The translations under genes were made by a program, and so were the position numbers. A stretch of 6,753 nt of DNA, from NCBI GenBank assembly GCA_950071955.1, contig CATMOC010000201.1, positions 1 through 6,753 on the forward strand, read 5' to 3'. Under the pieces are notes generated by a model. It saw only the letters and a program-made list of their open reading frames with translations, ran no database searches and was not told the DNA's origin. Below are positions 1-5,188 of the stretch, one piece after another. Numbering within the stretch: position 1 is the first letter of the stretch; the number at the start of each line of letters is the position of its first letter. The stretch is from an uncultured Mesorhizobium sp. Lineage in GTDB: Bacteria; Pseudomonadota; Alphaproteobacteria; Rhizobiales; Rhizobiaceae.

Positions 1-354
1 CTGATCACTGCCAATGATCGTGCGTAGCGGTTGCTCCATGTGATGCTTACGCCGGAAGCGGTAGTTGCCTTGGCGATCCGTCGTCGCCGAAGCGAACGAC
101 GCTAATCGAAATCTTTGGCCAACTCCGTGCTCACTTCGGGCGACATCCCCGCCATATGGCCGTAATTCGGGTGCTCGATAGCTATGACGATTTTTTCGGT
201 TCCGTTCTTGAACGTGGCGATCTGATCCTTGGCGCCCGTCTTGAACACGTCCAGGGTGGCGCCCGCCAGGCGTCCCGATTCCAGCGCTGCCAGCAGCGCG
301 TCCTCGTCCACGTGCTCGGCCATGTGGGTGAGGGCCTTCGGCGTGACGCCCTCC
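1..354 (-). other. Segment that does not belong to the hflX locus (recombination or assembly junction near base 354)
   Basis: From about base 354 leftwards the sequence no longer encodes HflX, although the frame stays open to a TAG at 102-104. The replaced protein stretch contains DEDALLAALESGRLAGATLDVF, split here as DEDALLAALESG plus RLAGATLDVF. It resembles the conserved segment before the catalytic histidine loop of D-2-hydroxyacid dehydrogenases, but neither the preceding cofactor domain nor the usual following residues are present. The last 45 residues are unrecognised. Bases 1-101 hold no gene I can support. A minus-strand ATG at 39-37 opens a 13-codon stub (MEQPLRTIIGSDQ) that runs off the edge and has no good Shine-Dalgarno sequence. 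GC in bases 1-240 is about 53-58% per line, below the 62-65% of sampled lines elsewhere. No terminal inverted repeats or transposase fragments were seen. Confidence 0.55.
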
Positions 355-1130
355 TCGGCCAGCACCTCGGCGCCGGTCAGGCGATTGAAGAGCGTCGACT
401 TGCCCGCATTGGTGTAACCGACGATCGCTACGACCGGGAACGGAACTTTCCTGCGCTTGGAACGATGCAGTTCGCGCGTGCGCCGGACGGTTTCGAGTTC
501 GCGCTTCAGCTTGGTGATCTTGTCCTGCAGGATGCGCCTGTCGGCTTCGATCTGCGTTTCGCCGGGGCCGCCCAGGAAGCCCGCGCCGCCGCGCTGGCGT
601 TCAAGGTGGGTCCAACTCCGGACGAGGCGGCCCTTCTGGTAGTTGAGATGGGCGAGTTCCACCTGCAGCGCACCTTCCTTGGTGCGCGCGCGTTCGCCGA
701 AGATTTCGAGGATGATGCCGGTGCGGTCCAGCACCTTGGCGTTCAGCGCCTTTTCGAGGTTGCGCTGCTGCACGGGCGTCAGCGGATGGTCGATGATGAC
801 CAGCGACGCCTCCGCCTGCTTGATGTGCTCGGCCAGTTCCTCGATCTTGCCGGTTCCCAGAAGCGTCGCCGGACGCGGCACGTTGACCGTCACGATTTCG
901 GTATAGACCGGATCGAGATCGATCGCCCTGGCAAGCCCGATCGCCTCGGCGAAGCGCGCCTCTGGAGACCGCGCCAGCCTCGGCCGGCTCCGGCTCTCGT
1001 CTTCCTCGCGGGGAAAACGCGGCAGCACGGGAACGACGATCGCGGCACGCGCCGTCTTGCCCTTCAGCGCCTCGTCGGCCTGCCGCTCCTTAGCCCCCTG
1101 CTGGCGCCCGCCCGGATTGCTAGCGTCCAA
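102..1130 (-). CDS. hflX: GTPase HflX, truncated after the P-loop and fused to a foreign tail
   Basis: HflX is a ribosome-associated GTPase that binds the 50S subunit and splits stalled or heat-damaged ribosomes. The 342-residue product has the HflX N-terminal domain at about residues 29-180 (including PATLLGTGKIEELA and HPLTPVQQRNLEKALNAKVLDRTGIILEIF), the glycine-rich linker GGAGFLGGPGETQIEADRR at 181-199, a basic helical stretch, and the G1 P-loop GYTNAGKST at 238-246. Family members are usually about 430-460 residues. Here homology stops at residue 259, where a rhizobial HflX would continue with DMLFATLDPT. The G3 (DTVGF), G4 (NKxD) and G5 motifs and the C-terminal domain are absent, so GTP hydrolysis should be lost if the sequence is right. 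The start is TTG at 1130-1128, directly after the hfq TGA and in the same frame, with only a weak GGGA upstream. No ATG gives a better start before the domain. Identity of the N-terminal part is certain; whether the gene is really broken or the contig is chimeric is open. Confidence 0.85.
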   Translation of the reverse strand: MDASNPGGRQQGAKERQADEALKGKTARAAIVVPVLPRFPREEDESRSRPRLARSPEARFAEAIGLARAIDLDPVYTEIVTVNVPRPATLLGTGKIEELAEHIKQAEASLVIIDHPLTPVQQRNLEKALNAKVLDRTGIILEIFGERARTKEGALQVELAHLNYQKGRLVRSWTHLERQRGGAGFLGGPGETQIEADRRILQDKITKLKRELETVRRTRELHRSKRRKVPFPVVAIVGYTNAGKSTLFNRLTGAEVLAEEGVTPKALTHMAEHVDEDALLAALESGRLAGATLDVFKTGAKDQIATFKNGTEKIVIAIEHPNYGHMAGMSPEVSTELAKDFD

Positions 1131-1379
1131 TCAGCTTTCCCGGCCGCTTTCCTCGCCATCGAACATCTGAACCGGCTGGCTCGGCATGATGGTGGAAATG
1201 GCATGCTTGTAGACGAGCTGGGAGTGCCCGTCGCGGCGCAGCAGCACACAGAAGTTGTCGAACGACGTCACCACGCCTGTGAGCTTCACACCGTTGATCA
1301 GGAAGATCGTGAGAGGGTTCTTGCTCTTTCGTACCGAATTCAGGAACAGATCCTGAAGATTCTGCGAACGTTCCGCCAT
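1131..1379 (-). CDS. hfq: RNA chaperone Hfq
   Basis: Hfq is a hexameric Sm-like protein that binds sRNAs and mRNAs and promotes their pairing, controlling stress, metabolic and nitrogen-related genes after transcription. The 82-residue product has the full Sm fold. The proximal-face residues Q9 and D10 lie in [10 protein letters not shown], the Sm1 motif is [16 protein letters not shown] at 28-43, and the Sm2 signature YKHAIS is at 57-62 with the family's Y57, K58 and H59. The C-terminal tail is short (about 12 residues after MPSQPV), as in most alphaproteobacteria and unlike the roughly 102-residue E. coli protein. The ATG at 1379-1377 is chosen because the family consensus begins within a few residues of it; upstream in-frame codons read through untranslated leader. 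Its Shine-Dalgarno is weak: only a purine run of the type AAAGAAAAG precedes the start. The stop codon abuts the hflX start, so translational coupling is likely. Confidence 0.97.
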   Translation of the reverse strand: MAERSQNLQDLFLNSVRKSKNPLTIFLINGVKLTGVVTSFDNFCVLLRRDGHSQLVYKHAISTIMPSQPVQMFDGEESGRES

Positions 1380-1408
1380 TTTTCTTTTCTTTCGCCGTTC
1401 CCCGTCCC

Positions 1409-1455
1409 CCGTACACGACGGCGTCAACACACAAACGCGCGATCCAAATGTACGG
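1409..1455. repeat. Perfect 7-base inverted repeat upstream of hfq
   Basis: CCGTACA at 1409-1415 and its exact reverse complement TGTACGG at 1449-1455 flank 33 bases containing the TTGACG hexamer. Lying 30-76 bases before the hfq start codon, the pair could be two half-sites for a dimeric regulator or a long-loop RNA stem. A 7-base repeat in a window of this size can occur by chance, so the functional reading is weak. Confidence 0.3.
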
Positions 1456-1478
1456 AAAACTACCCACCTCGGAAGGAC

Positions 1479-1496
1479 GGGCGCAATTGCTCGCCC
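1479..1496 (-). repeat. Short hairpin downstream of the aminotransferase gene
   Basis: A five-base GC stem with an eight-base loop lies 21 bases after the aminotransferase stop. No run of T follows it on the minus strand, so it does not fit a standard Rho-independent terminator. It could slow polymerase or protect a 3' end, which would partly separate dat from hfq transcription. This is inference from structure alone. Confidence 0.3.
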
Positions 1497-1517
1497 CACT
1501 CCCCCTCCCTGCGGTTA

Positions 1518-2378
1518 TCAGGCTTGGCTTTTTTCCGCAACGTCAAAAAAAGCTTCTCGTAATGAAAGTACCACCGATCCGGGATGGCCGTTCGCGATCG
1601 TATGGCCGTCGATCTCGACCACCGGCATCGCGATGGTCGTCGCCGAGCTGATGAAGGCTTCCCGGGCGTCCTTCGCCTCGGCGACCGTAAAGCCGCGCTC
1701 CTCGACGACGAGGCCGAGCTTGGCGGCGACCTCGAACAGGGTCATGCGGGTGATGCCGCGCAGGATGCCGTGCTCGGCCGGTCTGGTGACGAGACGGCCA
1801 TCCTTCGTGACGATCCAGGCGTTCGAAGATCCGCCCTCCTTCACGGTGCCATCGACATCGACGAACCACGCCTCCTGCGCGCCCGCGCCCTTTGCCGTCT
1901 GCTTGGCCAGCACGTTGGGCAGGAGGCCCACCGTCTTGACGTCGACGCGGTCCCAGCGATTTTCGGGCACGGTGATCACCTTGATGCCGGTCTCGGCCCG
2001 CCTGGCGGCAAGGGCGGGATCCACCTTCCTTGCCGTGACGACGAGGGCCGGAGTAACGTCTTTCGGAAACAGGAAGTCGCGCGGGGCCACGCCGCGCGTC
2101 ACCTGGAGATAGACCAGGCCGTTGCGCACGCCGTTGCGCGTCACAACCTCCCGCATGATCACTTCGAGCGCCTTGCGCGCCAGCGGCCAGTCCATCGCCA
2201 GTTCCCGCAGCGACCGGTCGAGCCGGTCGAGATGCCGCGGCATGTCGATGATGAAGCCGCGCGCCACCTCGCACACCTCGTAGACCCCGTCCGCGAACTG
2301 GTAGCCCCGGTCCTCTATGTGCACCGCCGCGTCGGCATGTCGGACGTAGCGCCCGTTGACATAGGCAATTCTCGGCAT
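1518..2378 (-). CDS. dat: D-amino-acid aminotransferase (PLP fold-type IV)
   Basis: This is a cytoplasmic pyridoxal-phosphate enzyme expected to move the amino group between D-alanine or D-glutamate and 2-oxo acids, linking D-amino-acid recycling to peptidoglycan precursors. The 286-residue length is normal for class IV aminotransferases. EDRGYQFADGVYEV at 22-35 is typical of D-amino-acid transaminases, with Y33 matching Tyr31 of the Bacillus YM-1 enzyme. K148 in VKTVGLLPNVLAKQ is the PLP Schiff-base lysine, E181 in VKEGGSSNAW should contact the pyridine nitrogen, and GILRGITR at 204-211 is the phosphate-binding turn. The carboxylate-trap loop reads R100-D101-F102 where YM-1 has Arg98-Asn-His100, so the usual histidine is missing and substrate range may differ. 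The start is ATG 2378-2376 with GAGGGG four bases upstream. The gene follows trkA by 52 bases. A branched-chain aminotransferase is the main alternative but fits the N-terminal motif less well. Confidence 0.88.
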   Translation of the reverse strand: MPRIAYVNGRYVRHADAAVHIEDRGYQFADGVYEVCEVARGFIIDMPRHLDRLDRSLRELAMDWPLARKALEVIMREVVTRNGVRNGLVYLQVTRGVAPRDFLFPKDVTPALVVTARKVDPALAARRAETGIKVITVPENRWDRVDVKTVGLLPNVLAKQTAKGAGAQEAWFVDVDGTVKEGGSSNAWIVTKDGRLVTRPAEHGILRGITRMTLFEVAAKLGLVVEERGFTVAEAKDAREAFISSATTIAMPVVEIDGHTIANGHPGSVVLSLREAFFDVAEKSQA

Positions 2379-2390
2379 TTTTCCCCTCGG

Positions 2391-2412
2391 CTCCGTCCGC
2401 GGTCCCGCGGAG
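2391..2412. repeat. GC-rich imperfect palindrome between trkA and dat
   Basis: The 22 bases begin with CTCCG and end with CGGAG, with a nested CCGCGG...CCGCGG core. They could fold into a stable hairpin in the 52-base trkA-dat gap, just upstream of the dat Shine-Dalgarno sequence. No T-run follows on the minus strand, so it is not a typical terminator. It may tune dat translation or act as a processing site. This is inferred from sequence symmetry only. Confidence 0.35.
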
Positions 2413-2430
2413 GTCGGACAACATGCGTTT

Positions 2431-3807
2431 CTAGAAGAACTCGAGACTGACGCGGAACATCTGCTCGACCTGGCGCACCGCGCTCGCCATGGCGAAGATC
2501 ACCACGCGGTCCCCGGGGCGGATCACCAGCGAGCCGCTCGGCTTGATCACCTGTCCGTCGCGATAGACGATGCCGAGCCGCATTCCGTCGGGAAGGTCGA
2601 GGTCGCGCAGCGGCGAGCCGACCAGCGGCGACGTCTCCAGGGCTTCCGCCTCGATGATCTCGGCCGCACCGCGCTGTACGCTGTGGACTGCCCGGATGCG
2701 CCCGCGCCGGACGTGCTGGAGCACGCGCGAGATCGTCACCGAGCGCGGATTGACGTGGGCGTCGATGCCGAGCGTTTTCGTGAAGTCGTGGTAGGTCGGA
2801 TTGTTGATCAGGACCAGGGTTGACTTGCAGCCGAGCCGCTTCGCCATCACGCTGGACAGAATGTTCACCTGGTCGTTGTTGGTCAGCGCGACCATCAGGT
2901 CCGCGTCCTGGATGTCGGCCTCCAGCAGCAGCTTCTGGTCCAGCGCGCTGCCGTGCAGGACGACGGTGCGGCGCAGCTTGTCGGCGATCGTCACCGCGCG
3001 CTCGCGCGTGTCCTCGATGATCTTGACCTTGGTCCGGGTCTGTCGCGCCTCCAGCGCCTTGGCCACGTAGAGCCCGATATTGCCGCCGCCGGCGATCACG
3101 ATGCGCAGCGCTTCCGATTCCTCGTGCCCGAAGAGGCCGAGCGTCCGGCGCACCTGGTCCTTCCGGGTTACGACGTACGCGAGATCGCCCGCCACGAGCT
3201 GGTCGGCCGAATGCGGAATGAAGAGCCGTCCGTTGCGCCACACGCCGACCACGGTCGACGGCAGGTCCGGGAAGAGGTCCGAGAGCTGCGACAGCGGCGT
3301 GTTGATGACGGGGCATTCCTCCAGGCACTCGATCGCCACCATGGCCACGTGGTCGTCGCCGAAGCGCACCACGTCCGTTGCCCCCGGCAGGGCGATGCGG
3401 CGAAGCACCATTTCGCCGACTTCGATTTCGGGCGAGATGATGACGTCGATCGGCAGATTCTCGCGCGAGAACAGGTTCTGGTAGTGCGGCAGGAGGTAGG
3501 ACTGCGCCCTGATGCGCGCGATCTTGGTCGGGATGTTGAACAGCGAGTGCGCGACCTGGCAGGCCGTCATGTTGACCTCGTCGTAGAGCGTCACGGCGAT
3601 GAACATGTCGGCCTGCTGGGCGCCGGCCATTTCCAGCACGTCTGGATGCGCGCCGTGCCCCACGAAGCCGCGCACATCGAGCTGGTCGCGGATCGTGCGC
3701 ACGAGTTCCGGCGAGGTGTCGATGACGGAGACGTCGTTCTGTTCGGCCGCGAGCCGCTCGGCGATGCCGTAGCCGACCTGCCCGGCACCGCAAATGATCA
3801 CGCGCAT
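2431..3807 (-). CDS. trkA: Trk system potassium uptake regulatory protein TrkA
   Basis: TrkA is the peripheral cytoplasmic subunit that binds NAD(H) and gates the TrkH/TrkG-type potassium channel at the inner membrane. The 458 residues equal the E. coli length and show the duplicated layout of the family: RCK-N 1 (1-130) with the nucleotide loop GAGQVG at 7-12 and acidic D30 closing strand 2; RCK-C 1 (about 140-220); RCK-N 2 (about 234-355) with GGGNIG at 240-245 and E265; and RCK-C 2 (about 375-455). Both dinucleotide sites look intact. The ATG at 3807-3805 is preceded by GGAG nine bases upstream (3820-3817), inside the 19-base gap after ntrX, so co-transcription with ntrYX is likely. The membrane partner TrkH is not in the window. 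No truncation or frameshift is seen. Confidence 0.97.
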   Translation of the reverse strand: MRVIICGAGQVGYGIAERLAAEQNDVSVIDTSPELVRTIRDQLDVRGFVGHGAHPDVLEMAGAQQADMFIAVTLYDEVNMTACQVAHSLFNIPTKIARIRAQSYLLPHYQNLFSRENLPIDVIISPEIEVGEMVLRRIALPGATDVVRFGDDHVAMVAIECLEECPVINTPLSQLSDLFPDLPSTVVGVWRNGRLFIPHSADQLVAGDLAYVVTRKDQVRRTLGLFGHEESEALRIVIAGGGNIGLYVAKALEARQTRTKVKIIEDTRERAVTIADKLRRTVVLHGSALDQKLLLEADIQDADLMVALTNNDQVNILSSVMAKRLGCKSTLVLINNPTYHDFTKTLGIDAHVNPRSVTISRVLQHVRRGRIRAVHSVQRGAAEIIEAEALETSPLVGSPLRDLDLPDGMRLGIVYRDGQVIKPSGSLVIRPGDRVVIFAMASAVRQVEQMFRVSLEFF

Positions 3808-3826
3808 TCCATGCTGCTCCGATCCG

Positions 3827-5188
3827 TCAAACGCCGAGCGACTTCAGCTTCCTGTGCAGGGCGGACCGTTCCATACCAACGAACTCGGCGGTACGCGAGA
3901 TGTTGCCGCCGAAACGGTTGATCTGGGCGATCAGATATTCCTTCTCGAACATCTCTCGGGCCTCGCGCAGCGGCAGGGCCATGATGTGCTGGTCCGACTG
4001 GTTGGGCGCACGCGGCATCACGTCGCCGATCTCCGCCGGCAGGAGGTTCGTCGTGATCGGGGCATCGACGTCGTCGCCGCGCGCCAGGATCATCAGGCGC
4101 TCGACGTTGTTGCGAAGCTGGCGGACGTTGCCCGGCCAGTTGTGCGCCTGCAGCACGGCCAGCACGTCGTCTCCGATGCGCCGGTTCCTGATCCCGGACT
4201 GGCGTACGACCTGCTTCATGAAGTGGTCGACGAGGTACGGAATGTCCTCGCGCCGTTCCGACAGCGCCGGCACGATCACCGGAACAACGGCGAGCCGGTG
4301 ATAGAGGTCCTCGCGGAACCGCCCCTCCGCGATCATCGCCTCGAGGTTCTGCGCGGTCGAGGAGATGATGCGGACGTCGACCTTCACGCGCTTGGCGCCG
4401 CCGACGCGCTCGAACTGCTGGTCGACCAGGACCCGCAGGATCTTGTTCTGCGTCTCGCGCGGCATGTCGGCCACCTCGTCCAGGTAGAGCGTGCCGCGAT
4501 GCGCCTCTTCCAGCGCGCCGACCTTGCGTTCCGCGCCGTTCGGCTCCGTGCCGAAGAGCTCTATCTCCATCCGGTCGGGCGTGATCGATGCCGCGTTCAT
4601 CGACACGAACGGCCCGTCCTTGCGCGCCGAGAGCGCATGGATGGCGCGCGCCGCCGCTTCCTTGCCCGAACCCGACGGACCGATGATCATCACGCGGCTG
4701 TTGGTCGGCGCGATCTTCTCGATGGAATGGCGCAGATGGTTCATCGCCGCCGAATTGCCGATCAGGTCGAACGTGTCGGCGGTGCGCTTCTTGAGTTCCG
4801 TCACCTCGCGGCGCAGCTTCGAGGTCTCGAGCGCCCGCTCGCAGATCAGGATCAGCCGGTCGGTCTTGAACGGCTTCTCGATGAAGTCGTAGGCGCCGCG
4901 CTTGATCGCGGAGACCGCGGTCTCGACCGTGCCGTGGCCCGAGATCATGACGACGGGGACGTTCGGGTGGATCGTCTTGATCTCGTCCAGAAGCGCCAGC
5001 CCGTCCAGACGCGATCCCTGGAGCCAGATATCGAGCAGGATCAGCCGCGGCACCCGGTCCGCAATCGCCGCCAGCGCGCTGTCGCTGTCGAAGGCGGTGC
5101 GGGTCTCGTGACCCTCGTCGCTGAGGATACCCGCGACGAGTTCCCTGATGTCCTCCTCGTCGTCGACGACAAGAATGTCAGACGCCAT
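3827..5188 (-). CDS. ntrX: Response regulator NtrX (NtrC-family, no GAFTGA loop)
   Basis: NtrX is the cytoplasmic partner of NtrY and controls nitrogen, redox or envelope-related genes in alphaproteobacteria. The 453 residues hold a receiver domain (1-120: acidic pocket D9 and D10, phosphoacceptor D53, S83, K105), a short linker, an AAA+ domain (about 141-370: Walker A GPSGSGKE at 170-177, Walker B GTLYLDE at 232-238, FREDLYHRL at 291-299, WPGNVRQLRN at 351-360) and a C-terminal Fis-type helix-turn-helix (about 418-453). The loop that contacts sigma-54 in NtrC-type activators, GAFTGA, is absent: residues 210-225 read ELFGTEPNGAERKVGA. Activation of sigma-54 promoters is therefore unlikely, and DNA binding as a sigma-70-type regulator or repressor is more probable. 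The ATG at 5188-5186 has AGAAGG six bases upstream and overlaps the end of ntrY by 11 bases, indicating translational coupling. Confidence 0.96.
   Translation of the reverse strand: MASDILVVDDEEDIRELVAGILSDEGHETRTAFDSDSALAAIADRVPRLILLDIWLQGSRLDGLALLDEIKTIHPNVPVVMISGHGTVETAVSAIKRGAYDFIEKPFKTDRLILICERALETSKLRREVTELKKRTADTFDLIGNSAAMNHLRHSIEKIAPTNSRVMIIGPSGSGKEAAARAIHALSARKDGPFVSMNAASITPDRMEIELFGTEPNGAERKVGALEEAHRGTLYLDEVADMPRETQNKILRVLVDQQFERVGGAKRVKVDVRIISSTAQNLEAMIAEGRFREDLYHRLAVVPVIVPALSERREDIPYLVDHFMKQVVRQSGIRNRRIGDDVLAVLQAHNWPGNVRQLRNNVERLMILARGDDVDAPITTNLLPAEIGDVMPRAPNQSDQHIMALPLREAREMFEKEYLIAQINRFGGNISRTAEFVGMERSALHRKLKSLGV

Larger units (their letters stand above)
1380..1517 (-). promoter_or_regulatory. 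Intergenic leader of hfq with inverted repeats
   Basis: These 138 bases separate the aminotransferase stop from the hfq start and form the longest non-coding gap in the operon, so they are the natural place for an hfq promoter and 5' leader. Two structures are visible. The first is a 7-base perfect inverted repeat, CCGTACA at 1409-1415 and TGTACGG at 1449-1455, 33 bases apart. The second is a short hairpin, GGGCG at 1479-1483 and CGCCC at 1492-1496, around the loop CAATTGCT. On the minus strand a TTGACG hexamer (1427-1422) could be a -35 element, but no convincing -10 follows at 16-18 bases. No sigma-54 type GG-N10-GC site was found. Promoter function is inferred from position only. Confidence 0.4.

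Noticed and set aside
1..39. Start of a new gene at the left edge (13 codons from ATG at 39)
   Set aside because: Too short to judge, no good ribosome binding site and no recognisable N-terminus.
1422..1427. TTGACG as a sigma-70 -35 box for hfq
   Set aside because: No acceptable -10 hexamer lies 16-18 bases downstream; kept only as a remark in the leader entry.
1479..1496. Rho-independent terminator after dat
   Set aside because: The stem is only five pairs and no T-run follows on the transcribed strand.
1131..1499. Longer 122-residue Hfq start
   Set aside because: The added 40 residues precede the conserved Hfq N-terminus and come from the non-coding leader; the ATG at 1379 matches the family.
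156..1562. 468-codon open frame on the plus strand
   Set aside because: It is antisense to both hflX and hfq, both of which have clear family motifs; its translation shows no domain.
2315..3793. 492-codon minus-strand frame overlapping trkA
   Set aside because: It is an arginine-rich shifted frame of trkA, whose own frame has both RCK nucleotide-binding motifs at full length.
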